Position numbers and translations under genes: made by a program. A stretch of 64,000 bases of DNA. It comes from Torymus aiolomorphi. Taxonomy: Eukaryota > Arthropoda > Insecta > Hymenoptera > Torymidae. The notes under the pieces were generated by a model. It did not search any database. It saw nothing but the letters and a program-made list of their open reading frames with translations, and was not told the origin of the DNA. Positions 25,201-36,630 of the stretch are shown here, piece after piece. Within the stretch, counting starts at the first letter, position 1; every line of letters starts with the position of its first letter. The stretch is from contig CM070873.1 in NCBI GenBank assembly GCA_036365515.1, positions 21,627,257 to 21,691,256 on the forward strand, in the 5' to 3' direction.

Positions 25201-26888
25201 ACCTTAAATACACATGATTCACTCGATAAACATAACTATGTCAAATTATGTTACAAAATCAATTTAACATAATTCATCAATTTAAAATATCAAAATAAAA
25301 AATCTTATTATCTTCATTGTCAAAATAGATGGCAAAAGTAATCTTATGTTACAGTGATTGTAATTTTGCGTATGAAATCAATTATTTTCTTGACATGTAC
25401 ATCTGTCAAACTTTCAATTGTAATAAAATATACACTAATTTTGATATTTTGTTATTTACATTTATGTATAAACTCTGTATTGAATATTATAAGATTGTAA
25501 ACAATTTTAGTAATGATGTGTGAATATGAATTTTTTTATTCGATGATGTACCCATTGCACTACAAATACCATAATAACTAAAATCATACGTATAAAGAAT
25601 TCCTTAAGTATCTCATCAATGGAACAATTCACATTAGTCTATTATTTATTAATTTATAAAGAACAAAAATTTCACACATGTAAATTAAAAATATCAAAAT
25701 AGCGAATAAAGTAATTTGTCAACTAATAAATTTATTGAGTCACAATGATGTAAAATATAAATTCTTTTATTCGATGGTGTACCCATCATTAGTATACTAT
25801 AATATACTACGTATACTATAATAACTAAAATCATGAATGTAAACAACTCCTGAAGTATCTCATCGATAAAACATTTTACATTAATCTATTACTACTTCAA
25901 TCATTTATAAACTTATAAACAAGAAAGTTTTTACAAATGCAGATTTAAAATATCAAAATTGTGAATAAAATAATTTCTGAACTAATAAATTAGTTGAGTC
26001 ACAATTAACCTAATATACATTTTTCTATTAGAATCTTTTTGTGTCATTGTGCTATTCACATAAACTTACTCATCATCTCTCAATGATAATGCATTAGCAG
26101 TTTTCTTTTTTTCCAAGCGGATACTTTCAATACATGACTCCTTTGCAACATCTTCAATTGCATGACCAACTATTCTCTCATTTTTTTTTTAAATTTGAGG
26201 GCTCATTGTTGGTATATCTATGGCTGATAAAAAATTATTTAGATGAGTCTCACCTAATCCACTGTCGATCATTCCTAAAAAATATAAAATGATATTTACA
26301 TTAACTGCTATTGCTTAATATGAACAGCAATCTGAATTTTAAAAGGAATACCATAAGCTGCTTTTAGATTGATAGGAAATTTATAAGATGTATTTGTCTC
26401 ATCTTCATTGGTGGATACTTTATTCAGAATGTTACATTCTGTACACTTGACAGTAAGAATACTGGCTAATCCATATTTCAACTCATGTGTAATGTCTCTC
26501 AGAGATAAGGGAATGTTACAGAATCTACACCATAGCTGATTTCCTAAAGTTATCAAGTCCACTATTCTACGTTTTTCTGTGAAATCATTATGCGATCTCA
26601 CTGATGAATTTTGTTTCTATGGAATCAGAAAAATAATTATTAAATAAGATTATTAAATTCAGGTATAAATGCAACTTTAATACTATTGCAATTTCAGTAT
26701 AAATTAAATCACAACTCATAAGTTTGTAAAAACTTTTGTAGTTTACGTTTACTAACCTCAAATGATTGTTTTGATCGGCGTACTGCTTCCAATAGTTTCT
26801 CTCTAGCCTCTACAACTTTTTTGTTTGCAAACTGTCCCTTTTTCTTTCCACGAGTTCGTCTTACCCGATTACTTGAATGCGAAGGCAT
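22221..26888 (-). CDS. Spliced transposase fused to a DEDDh exonuclease (about 864 codons, two lesions)
   Basis: Exons by GT-AG reading: 26888-26758, 26616-26352, 26274-26070, 24511-24393, 24321-23210, 23133-22907, 22843-22812, 22723-22221. Phases match at every junction; from the ATG at 24510 onward the frame is open for 663 codons to the stop. Domains by residue: basic N-terminus; CxxC pairs at 74/77 and 102/105; the block YGMIDSGLGETHLNNFLS (132-149); a DDE-like core with VSFDAGWQKRG (Asp 224), GDDDS (316-318), the insertion HAFGDHSLCGEWC and NESAN (Glu 456). These recall arthropod proteins annotated Mutator-like transposase. A lysine/arginine-rich linker leads to the exonuclease: FDLETTGL (Asp 597, Glu 599), AHNGSKFD (Asp 689), HNAIND (His 723, Asp 728). 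Lesions: one base missing in the A-run at 26818-26822 (frame stops at TAG) and in-frame TAA at 26191-26189. Both adjoin homopolymers, so recent decay or assembly error are equally possible. Role: excision and integration; the exonuclease role is unknown. Confidence 0.8.
24851..25004. mobile_element. 154-bp palindromic MITE with 8-bp duplication
   Basis: Arms of about 65 bp, starting GGCATGGTGTGGTTTGTGCA, are near-perfect mirror images. The element is flanked by AAATAATA on both sides (24843-24850, 25005-25012). The 8-bp duplication suggests a hAT origin. It sits in the long intron of the transposase-exonuclease gene and so should be spliced out. Confidence 0.9.
25300..26000. repeat. Diverged ~230-bp direct repeats in the transposase intron
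   Basis: Two clear units share TTTTATTCGATG.TGTACCCAT, CATAATAACTAAAATCAT and AGTATCTCATC (about 25530 and 25760 onward), and there is a fainter first unit. They are non-coding and AT-rich. Confidence 0.65.
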
Positions 26889-26953
26889 TTTTTAAAAATC
26901 AATTCACTAGTTATTGCAAGGGAAACCCAATTTTATGTACAATAACCTCGACA

Positions 26954-26957
<4 letters not shown>

Positions 26958-26996
<39 letters not shown>

Positions 26997-27006
26997 GAGA
27001 GAGAGT
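26958..27006. repeat. (GA)n microsatellite
   Basis: About 24 GA dinucleotides with one interruption, between the transposase start and the right transposon end. Confidence 0.95.
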
Positions 27007-27234
27007 GATGCGACGTTGCCAAATCAATGTTTTTGAATAACGACATGAGTCATGTATGCATTCATCAAAAAATTATTTATTTTTAACAGGAAAATTTTTT
27101 ACGAAAACATACATTTAATTATCTTTACTATTCGAGACTTAAATTTATGGATGTTAAAATTATAAAAGAAAAGCAGCTTTTTAACTTTTTTTTTAAGTAT
27201 ACTCAATTGACTTCGGAATCCTCATAGAACCACC

Positions 27235-28427
27235 TTAAGCTAGCACATCATTTTCGGATATCTGCGAGTTTTTGCCGTAGCGACTTCGGAGAGTGACCAC
27301 ATTTTGTTGCTAATTTGTTGCTGCAAGATGTTCAGAACGAAAAATTCCAAAACACCTTCAGTGACCCGTTTCCAGAGTGCACGTCTTCGCCAATGACTTC
27401 AGGGATGAGAAAAAATCGATTATTCATTAAAACAAACACGAAATATTTTGTTGCTAATTTGTTGCTAATTTGTTACGCCAAACCCGATTTTGTTGCTCCA
27501 GCCGTTTCCGAGAAACAAGCGATCTGCTAGGTTAATATTAAGCTAGCAGATCATTTTCGGGTATCTTTGCGATTTTTGCCGTAGCGACTTCGGAGAGTGA
27601 CCATATTTTGTTGCTAATTTGTTGCTGCATGATGGTCAGAACGAAAAATTCAAAAACACCTTCAGCGACCCGTTTCCAGAGTACACGTATTCGCGAATGA
27701 CTTCAGGGATGAGAAAAAATCGATTATTCGTCAAAACAAACACGGAGTATTTTGTTGCTACTTTATTGCTAATTTGTTACGCCAAACCCGATTTTGTTGC
27801 TCCAGTCCTTTTCGAGAACAGGCGATCTGCTAGGTTTATATTAAGCTAGCAGACCATGTTTCCCTATCTTTGCGAGTTTTTACCTTAGCGACCTCGGAGA
27901 GGGGGCATATTTTGTTGCTAATTTGTTGCTGCAAGATGCTCGGAGTGAAAAATTCGGAAACCCTTCAGCGACCCATTTTCAGAGTACACGTCCCTACCAA
28001 TGACTTCAGGGATCGGAAACAGTGGATTATTCATTAAAACAAAAACGTAGTATTTTGTTGCCAATTTGTTGCTAATTTTTTACACTAAACCCGATTTAGT
28101 TGCTCCAGTCCTTTCCGAGACCCAAGGTTAATATTAAGCTAGCAGACGATATTTCCCTATCTTTGCGAGTTTTTACGTTAGCGACTTCGGAGAGGGAGCA
28201 TATTTTTTTGCTAATTTGTGGCTGGAAGATGCTCGGTGTAAAAAATTCGGAAACCTCAACGGCCCGTTTCCAGAGTACACGTTTTCGCCAATGACTTCAG
28301 GGATGAGAAAAAATCGATTATACGTTAAAACAAGGACGGAGTATTTTGTTGGTAATTTGTTGCTAATTTGTTACGCCAAACCCGATTTTGTTGCTCCAGC
28401 CATTTCCGAGAAACAAGCGATCTCCAC
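27235..28427 (+). repeat. Forward arm of the ~300-bp repeat array (four units)
   Basis: Unit starts GCTAGCAGA at 27239, 27542, 27845 and 28139, giving periods of 303, 303 and 294 bp. Each unit holds a TTGTTGCTAATTTGTTGC block near the middle and another before a CCCGATTTTGTTGCTCCAG block. A 64-90 codon ORF with NSFxxPFPEYTSSPMTSGMRK-like sequence recurs in the units, but the frame is not preserved in all of them and it matches nothing known. It is probably a satellite or the inner repeats of a larger foldback. Confidence 0.9.
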
Positions 28428-28694
28428 GATTTATAGCAAATGCGATGATCTGGTACAACTTTATCGTGTTGAAAATTCACATTTCTGACAAAAAATGTTG
28501 AAAATTTCTGATTTTTTTTTGCAATAAATTGTTATAACCTTTTTAGTGAAGTCGTAGCCCAATTCTGGCTACGGCATTCGAAAGAGGAGGCTTCAAACTA
28601 CCCGACATGGTGCTTTTACGTTTTTTCTTGGGCCGTTTATATAAAAAGTTAGAACGTTGAAAACTCAAAAAAAATCTTGGACATTTGGGACGAA
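28428..28694. other. Spacer at the centre of the head-to-head repeat array
   Basis: Non-repeated sequence between forward and reverse units. It contains short hairpin-prone runs (GAATTCTGGCTACGGCATTC region) and the phrase gacgaaatgggttaacc next to the first reverse unit. No gene recognised. Confidence 0.6.
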
Positions 28695-30523
28695 ATGGGT
28701 TAACCTAGCCGATTCTCTGTTTCTCGTTTATAATCAGTGCAATAAAATGCAACCGTAGCAAATTCTCAACAATTTAGCAACCAAATACTACATGTTTGTT
28801 TTAACGAATAATCCATTTTTTTGATCCCTGAAGTCATTGGTGAGGACGTGTACTCCAGAAAAGTGTCGCTGAAGGTTTCCGAATTTTTCACTCCGAGCAT
28901 TGTGCAGCAATAAATTAGCAACAAAATATGTCCCCTCTCCGAGGTCGCTAAGGTAAAAACTCGCAAAGATAGGGAAAAATGGTCTGCTAGCTTAATATTA
29001 ACCTAGCATTGTTTCTCGGAAACGGATGGAGCAACTAAATCGTGTTTGGTGTAAAAAATGAGCAACAAATTGGCAACAAAATACTATGTTTTTGTTTTAA
29101 CGAATAATTCATTTTTCCGATGCCTGAAGTCATTGGCGAGGGTGTGTACTCTGAAAATGGGTCGTTGAGGGGTTTCCGAATTTTTCACTCCGAGCATCTT
29201 GCAGCAACAAAGTAGCAACAAAATATGCCCCCTCTCCGAGGTCGCTAAGGTAAAAACTCGCAAATATAGGGAGACATGGTTTGCTAGCTTAATATTAACC
29301 TAGCAGATCGCTTGTTTCTCGGGAACGGCTGGAGCAACACAATCGGGTTTGGCGTAACAAATTAGCAACAAAGTAGCAACAAAATACTCCGTGTTTGTTT
29401 TAACGAATAATGGATTTTTTCTCATCCCTGAAGTCATTGGCTAAGACATGTACTCTGGAAACGGGTCGCTGAAGGTGTTTTTGAATTTTTCGTTCTGACC
29501 ATCTTGCAGCAACAAATTAGCAACAAAATATGGTCACTCTCCGAAGTCGCTACGGCAAAAATTCGCAAAGATACCCGATAATGATCTGCTAGCTTAATGT
29601 TAACCTAGCAGATCGCTTGTTTCTCGGAAACGTCTGGAGCAACAAAATCGGGTTTGACGTAACAAATTAGCAACAAATTAGCAACAAAATACTCCGTGTT
29701 TGTTTTAACGAATAATGGATTTTTTCTCATTCCTGAAGTCGTTGGCTAAGACGTGTACTCTGGAAACGGGTCGCTGAAAGTGTTTTTGAATTTTTTGTTC
29801 TTACCATCTTGCAGCAACAAATTAGCAACAAAATATGGTCACTCTCCGAAGTCGCTACGGTAAAAACTCGCTAAGATACCCGAAAATGATCTGCTAGCTT
29901 AATATTGTCCTAGCAGATCGATTGTTTCTTGGAAACGGCTTGAGCAACAAAATCGGGTTTAGCATAACAAATTAGCAAGATATTAGCAACAAAATACTCC
30001 GTGTTTGTTTTAACGAATAATGGATTTTTTCTCATCCCTGAAGTCGTTGGCTAAGACGTGTACTCTGGAAACGGGTCGCTGAAGGTGTTTTTGAATTTTT
30101 CGTTCTGACCATCTTGCAGCAACAAATTAGCAACAAAATATGGTCACTCTCCGAAGTCGCTACGGCAAAAATTCGCAAAGATACCCGAAAATGATCTGCT
30201 AGCTTAATATTAACCTAGCAGATCGCTTGTTTCTCGGAATCGGCTTGAGCAACAAAATCGGGTTTGGCGAAACAAATTAGCAACAAAATACTCCGTATTT
30301 GTTTTAACGAATAATCGATTTTTTCTCATCCCTGAAGTCATTGGCGAAGACGTGTACTCTGGAAACGGGTCGCTGAAGGTGTTTTTGAATTTTTCATTCT
30401 GACCATCTTGCAGCAACAAATTAGCAACAAAATATGGTCACTCCCCGAAGTCGCTACGGCAAAAACTCGCAAAGTTACCCGAAAATGATCTGCTAGCTTA
30501 ATGTTAACCTAGCAGATCGGCTA
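28695..30523 (-). repeat. Reverse arm of the ~300-bp repeat array (six units)
   Basis: Inverted units end at GCTAGC boundaries 28986, 29283, 29588, 29893, 30198 and 30492, with periods of 294-305 bp. Units from 29283 outward are very similar to each other; the units nearest the centre are more diverged. The array ends near 30523 in CTAGCAGATCGG. Confidence 0.9.
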
Positions 30524-31080
30524 TTTGACTGAATAAATAGTCAATATTCACTATTTTGTACCAGTACCTGACTCTGCACTTAAAACGATTTAGAGAGTAT
30601 GTTATATAATTACTATCAATATTGCTGACATGAGTAAATAATTTTGAAAATCAACCTTTAAATTTATCGATAACATCACCGGGCATTCTCCACCTATGTA
30701 AGAAGTTAGACCCATATTCGACGCTCATGATGCTGAATTGACGTTGCAATACTTTTTTGTTAATGTAACTATATGAAGGGTTGCTATTAACATAGTAACC
30801 AAAATAGTTGCTCTAACGATGTTCTATTGCTACGCAAAGCAAGGTAATATATCGTATAGGTATACGCACGCTTGTTCTTTCAACGAACAATTTTGATTAT
30901 AACAGCGATTTATTTTGCTATGCAGAACAATTAGGAGTTAGAAATTTAACGAAGTTATCGTAGCGATTGCCGAATTGCTATATTGATCATAAAATTGTTT
31001 TGTAGAACAAAAGTTTGTTATGGTAGCAAACTTTTTGTTTGTACTTACAAACTTTATTGCTAATCTCATTTAACAAACTA
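30524..31080. other. AT-rich stretch, no gene recognised
   Basis: Begins with CTATTTGACTGAATAAATAG and TTTAGAGAGTA, which resemble decayed pieces of the CTCTCTAAA-ended MITE family seen at 36631. Otherwise nothing recognisable. Confidence 0.4.
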
Positions 31081-31550
31081 TGAATCGCTTTCTCTATCAT
31101 ATTATTTTTTACCGTGCACCTAGAGAAGACACATCCCCCACATTCTTTTTCCTTCTTTATTCCCAAAGTCTCTCACTCGAAATTCCCATCTTACTCGCAA
31201 ACATACTACGTCTTCCTCCATTCTTTTTTATCCACCGAAAGAAGCAAGAAAAGAGAGAAAGAGAAAGAGAAAAAACTAAGAGCCATATAATAATTACGAG
31301 AAACCGCGCGGAACGTTCGTTTGGAAGCCGCTGCTCCATTTACTTTGACCGTTCGCAACAGTGTACCTCCCTGTCCCGGGTCTCTTTCTTCTTTCCGCTC
31401 TGTTCTTTATGTGCCTCGCGGCGCTGCGCGGACGAATTGCGCGATTTCGGTGAGTTATCGGGCGAGAATGACCGGGACGTCCGATTTATCCGGTGCAGCG
31501 GTGCGTTCATCAGCCTGAAAAGAACATTTGTGATGGTAAATTAGATAACG
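31080..31550. other. GC island
   Basis: Pyrimidine-rich (ctttttccttctttattccc), then purine-rich (31238-31275), then mixed GC-rich up to gggcgagaatgaccgggacg. A 154-codon ORF crosses it, but its composition is that of the island and I recognise no domain. Confidence 0.35.
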
Positions 31551-32270
31551 TGTATTGTATAATTATTTTGCTAAAAAAAATTCAATATGAAAAATAATTT
31601 GCACACTCTTTTATGAAAAATTACTTTGAGAATGGAAAGCTTCGGATTGCTTAAGAGTTATGAATGAACCAATGCTATAAAATGTGTTTTTAAAATTAGT
31701 TAATTTATAACATCGATCAAAAGCAAGAAGCTATAATCAATGTGATGTAGCGAAAGAAATTTAAGTTATAAAAAAAATAATTTATAATGAGATTAAGTTT
31801 ATCACACAATTTTTTGCTGAAAGGTTTTTGAAAACTTTCTTATTATCGTATATCACTACAAGTCTGGTCAAAGCTTCTCGAAAAATGATCATTATTGGAA
31901 AATTAAATTATATAGAGAATTTATAACAACTGCATGATATTCGTAACATAGGTTATTCTGTATTCAAAAGGCTTCTTTAATTTACTTCAAAGTTATTTTC
32001 TTATTATTTAAAATTTAAAAATGACTACTAATGTAGTAAAATGGTTCTAAACAATTTATCTTATAAATTAAGAAGAAAATGGTACAGGGCAACATATTAC
32101 ATAGATCGATATATTTTCTTAAAATTTTATTATTTTCACTTCTTGGAAATTTTATTTTAATGTAAAATTAAATACCGTTCTTCCTTCATGATTCATCATA
32201 TTGTAGCTTAAGCGACATCTACTTCAAGCCATAATAATAAAATAAATAAATCTTTCCATATCTTGACTTA
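31550..32270. other. AT-rich stretch, nothing recognised
   Basis: Strongly AT-rich DNA with no gene, repeat boundary or RNA gene visible. Confidence 0.5.
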
Positions 32271-32960
32271 CAATCCCCTCTCCCCATTGATACAAACGTT
32301 AACTGACGACAAATAAATCGGCAAGAACGACTTAACTTGTAGCACTGTAAACGTATCTTTAAGCTACCTTCGCAACTACTCGCCATTTTCACGACATTCC
32401 AGCGCTATCCCCCCGGATACCGCTAACAAGCCGCATAAATCTCATCCCCCTCACCCACCTCTCTTTGCAAATAAACAAAGCCATAGCATGAGCCCTCCCC
32501 CCCCTCTTTCTTTCATGTACCCGCGTCGGCGGTTGTAGCTTCGGTCGCAATTAGAAGATGATGGCCGATAGGCGTCCGCGTTTGAAGTTCGATAATCGAA
32601 TAGTCTTTTCTCTTCCCTCCACCGAGAGAGAGGGAAGAGAGTACCAACGCGAAGTTCGCCGCGCAGATAATCTTCAATTAGTAATTTATGCGTGTTCCCC
32701 GGGGTTATTTAATGCGTGTGCTGTACCCCCGCGCGAATTGAATGCGAAAGTGATCGTAAATTTTCTTTTTCCACTGTGACACGCGCGCGAGAGAGGCGAT
32801 TTATCAAGATTATCGGGGCAAAGAGTTCCGTTGTTCTTGAGAATGCTGAAGGTGGTTTTACCTTGGATCGTGCTTTATTCTCGAAATTTTACGGTGAAAT
32901 ATGCGATGCATTGTTAATTTATAGCTCGCGATAGTCCCTACTTCAAACGTAATTGACTTC
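32270..32960. other. GC island with skew switch
   Basis: C-rich on the left (cctctccccattgatac; catccccctcacccacctc), with the G-rich side starting near 32610 (gagagagagggaagagagta). No gene recognised. Confidence 0.4.
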
Positions 32961-34560
32961 ATTATAAAAAATTTCGTAATGCGAAAGGGAGCGTTCGAAA
33001 TGAGCCCGTGATATGACCCAAAAAGAACTCTTTGTGAAAGAGTTATTATATGGGGACGTTAAAAAGGATAATTTTAATCAATGTGTTAAGTTTCATAAAA
33101 TAAAAAGAATCATTAAATGTTGAAACTATAGAACATTTACACTAGTACAATCAATGTTTTCTATAGACATATAATAGATTCTTCAGTTATTATAGCCCCG
33201 ATCTAGGCACAAGTACATCACATTAACCTTTACTTTTGTAATTAAATTTTTACTCTATAATATTATTTAAGAAAAAGTGGTTCATTTTAATAGATATTGA
33301 ATAACAGTTTCAAAAATAACGTTTTCACTAATTGTCTGAAGTGAAATATTTTAATATACCAGGATATTATCATACAATTCATCGTTGTTTTCGTCATACT
33401 GGCTTAATGGTGAAATCTAATGAGGGCCAAAAGAACTGAGAAAAGAGTCTTATTGTGCCACTCTTTTCTCTCAACACGAAGACACAATAGTTGCATTATT
33501 GTCCTACGAAAAGAAACCCGCGATTGCTAAATGGGCGCGCGTGCGTTGTACACGAGATAAACCTAAATTGGAAGGTCGTGAAATTGACTTTTTTGAAACA
33601 AGGCGCATTAGGCACACTTTAATCGTCTTATCGTGTAGATCTAATTCGTAATTGTGAGTTCAGTTATGTGTCGCAAGTCGACGGTTTCATGGCGTACGCG
33701 TCATTTTTCATAACTTGCCATGTTGACATTGTTAATAGATCATGCCAGTTTTCTTTTTAATTCTTTTTATAGTTAACATCGGTTGTTGTGATTACGATGG
33801 AAGAGGCATACTTTTTCTTTAGTAGAAATTCAACTTTCTAAACTATAACTCATATTTTATTTGACCACCTGGTATCTAGGACGTATACCCTTCATGTAAA
33901 TGAGCGATCTTGTTTCCATAGCTTTGATGATGACAATGATAAGAGTGAAAGATATAGAACATTATTTGTTTTAATTTTGGAGAGATCACTTTTGGAGAGA
34001 TCGACAGAGGTATTTCTTTATAATTCATAAGACAACTGTAGGGAATTACAACATTTTTGTAGAAAATTCAAATGTGAAACTAACATTTTGTAATTAAAAT
34101 GAAATATGAAAATATGTGTATGATTCTTATAGTAATTTTGAATATTCTATATACATGTTTTAGAGTGTCATCATTAAGAAAATAGGTCAATGCTAAAAAA
34201 GGCTTAAAAAGGTATTTCATATTTGAAGCTAAATGTTACTTTAGAAAATTATAAGAATTATGAAAATATTGGTACCTTGAAATCACACATTTATTTATGC
34301 TAGCTTAATTAGGTTAGATTCTCTTAAGTTTATCTTGACATTTCAAACATCGTAGTATATGAAGTATTTAGTTCGTATGTAATTTTGATGTGAAGAATCA
34401 AATGAATTGGTTTGAGAAGTCAGCAAGTTTTCGAGAATATTCAGTATTTATTTAAAGAAAAACATGATTCAGGTTGTAATTTCATTTTTATATTATTTTT
34501 ATCATAAAGAACACAAAAACTAAAAAGTAAAAAGGTAACAAAGACCTTTTCTAATATCAG
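32960..34560. other. AT-rich stretch with a small GC-rich patch
   Basis: No gene recognised. A small GC-rich patch at 33500-33720 holds cgcgattgctaaatgggcgc. A local hairpin AGAAAAGAGT...ACTCTTTTCT lies at 33438-33468. Confidence 0.45.
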
Positions 34561-35180
34561 TTAACTACCGTTGCATTCTCTTAACAAAACATGAAAACTA
34601 TCGAATTACAGTGACTAATTGCGAAAAGAAACTCCGTTGAAACCAACGAATTCTTAACCACACGTCACTTGACACGCTTACTACAAACCTCGGCAACAAA
34701 ATTCTCAACCAGCCATCCCAATTCTAAATCACAAACTGTCCGCTGTCTCTCGTTACACCTCGCAACACCTTTCCGCGCGCGCACTCCAACGACTCATACA
34801 CCGCGTCACTCCCTCAACAATGTAAATACACCGCAGCAGTTTATTGCGCAAGTAGCTCGGCACCGCGGCCGTAAAAGATAACGTAACGCAGTCACCGCCG
34901 CTTCCGCGCGCGTATATACTTTTCAATTTCGAATGCGTATGCGTGCGCATCTGTCGCGCGTAACTGTAAAGTCCCGCGCGCGGGCGTTAGCAATTACGGC
35001 GTGTCTTGGCATTTTTTCGCCGAGGGTATAGATGACGACGACGACGACGTGAGGGTGCTTCTGGTATCTGTCGGGAAACCGTTAGGCTTCGAGAGACTAC
35101 GACGGGTAGATTCTTTTGCGTGGGGTTTGAGAGGGAGTTACTGATGTCGGTGTATTTTTGAGATGGGAGATAACGTTCTT
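34560..35180. other. GC island with skew switch
   Basis: C/A-rich on the left (cagccatcccaattctaaat), a CGA triplet run at 35033-35049, and G/T-rich on the right (gagggagttactgatgtcgg). Confidence 0.42.
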
Positions 35181-35249
35181 TTATCTTTTTTATCGAAAAA
35201 TGGAATTGATAGACTCGAAAATAAAGTGGGTAAAACGGAACAAGATATT

Positions 35250-35473
35250 ATGGGTCTGAAGTTTGCAACGTTGGAGTCCAACGAAATAAAAAAATAATTC
35301 ATTTTGCTTCATGTTTATATTAAATAATATTAATTTTGCGTGTAGATTTAGTGTTTTATAGTATAAATTAACTTTAAAACAAAGATTTAGATACAATTTC
35401 CATTGTTTTATAACTTTAATCAATCGTAAAAAATTATTTCGTTGCATTCTAACGATGCAAACTTCAGACCCAT
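35250..35473. mobile_element. hAT-type MITE, copy 6
   Basis: Starts ATGGGTCTGAAGTTTGC and ends CTTCAGACCCAT, flanked by the 8-bp duplication AAGATATT. Very similar to copy 5 at 15754. Confidence 0.93.
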
Positions 35474-36058
35474 AAGATATTTGGAGTCTTTGCTTTTTGT
35501 TTGTATAAACAAAGAGCGAGAATTTTGTAATAAACTCTTGTGAAAGCGTTATCAAACTGTTTACGGCTTAAAATGTTTACGAAAGCTTTACCACCGTCTG
35601 ACATGAGTCCAGAAAAAAGTTTTAACAGATCTTGGCGCAAAGTTCGTGCCTAAGCTTGTAATTAATTTCTTCCTATACTTTTCTTGAACAAAAAAAAAAA
35701 AGAAGAAAATATGATTAAAGGCAAAAAAATATTTATATAAACAAATGTTGATATTTAAAAAGTTTTATAAAATAATTTATTGCCAAACTGTTTTTTGTTA
35801 CTTTTGAAAATTAACTTTTTATCAGGTAATTTGACTAGGCTAACTTTAAAAAAACAGTCTACATTGTAGAAAACTTAATTCAATTTTCTGAAATTTAAGG
35901 AAATTGTTATGTTTCCCAACAGACTAATTATTTCAAATCCTAACTCTTTTTATGGTCTGATTACATTATCAAACAAATGTCATTATCTAATGATAATTAA
36001 TAAGTCCTCATCGATTATCTTAAATCTCCTTCAATAACAAATTGTATTTTTGTTTCAG

Positions 36059-36101
36059 GTAAGACCACCGATTACTACAACACACGTTTGAACTTCTCGC
36101 G
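36059..36101 (+). other. Candidate recursive-splice (ratchet) exon
   Basis: TTGTATTTTTGTTTCAG abuts GTAAGACC at 36058/36059, a strong acceptor fused to a strong donor. A second donor, GCG|GTGAGTTAT, follows 43 nt downstream at 36101/36102. This matches the recursive-splice exon layout and repeats the arrangement at 288-336. Both exons end in CG before GTGAGT. It would imply a + strand gene with a long intron over this window; a cassette microexon is the alternative. Confidence 0.5.
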
Positions 36102-36420
36102 GTGAGTTATATGTATATATGTACCTCCATGAAAATCCGCGCCTTATTACATTTTTTTTTCGAGTCGTCTTACGCGCATCTGGATGTTACATCAGGGACG
36201 AACGTACTGCTGCACGGGACACATTTCGTTATCGGTTAACCCGGTTTGCTTCGGTTGACAAATTGAGCGCGTGGATCAAATTTTTCTTTTTTATGCTACT
36301 GATCGGCGGCGTTTTTCGAAACTGGAACACGCTGTTTAACTCAGATTTAGAGTTTTTAATGCTGATTTGATGAGTGATAGGTATTGAAAGAGTGGTTAGG
36401 AATTGGAAATAATTGGAAAA
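36102..36420. other. GC-rich patch with skew switch
   Basis: C/A-rich at 36065-36100 (ccgattactacaacacac) and G/T-rich by 36370-36410 (gagtggttaggaattgg). It follows the candidate recursive-splice exon directly. Confidence 0.35.
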
Positions 36421-36630
36421 TTACCTTTAACGTTTAGAATTATACATGGCTAAATGTTGGTTGAAATATGAACTTGAAAATACTTCTCTTTCTTCTTTAA
36501 ACACTAAGGTTTGGTGTAAAAGTGTTGTAAAAATTCAAAGCAAGTCAAAATAAAGCGATAAGTCATAAAATTTTATCTTTTTTATTATGCACTAATAGAA
36601 AAATGATGGGCAAAATTACCATTGTTTATA

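Larger units (their letters stand above)
21453..27234 (-). mobile_element. 5.78-kb TTAA-flanked DNA transposon with DDE transposase and DEDDh exonuclease
   Basis: The inverted ends are GGTGGTTCTAT at 21453 and its mirror ending at 27234. TTAA lies on both sides (21449-21452, 27235-27238), and removing the element restores a normal ATATTAAGCTAGC repeat-unit junction. One spliced minus-strand gene occupies the element. TTAA targets fit Kolobok or piggyBac; the protein resembles Mutator/Kolobok-type transposases and not piggyBac. The large intron between exons 3 and 4 holds a palindromic MITE (24851-25004) and ~230-bp direct repeats. The element is nearly intact and is the only candidate autonomous transposon in the window. 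Confidence 0.88.

Noticed and set aside
27235..30523. Regular repeats as a CRISPR-like array
   Set aside because: Whole ~300-bp units are repeated with no unique spacers, in an animal genome.
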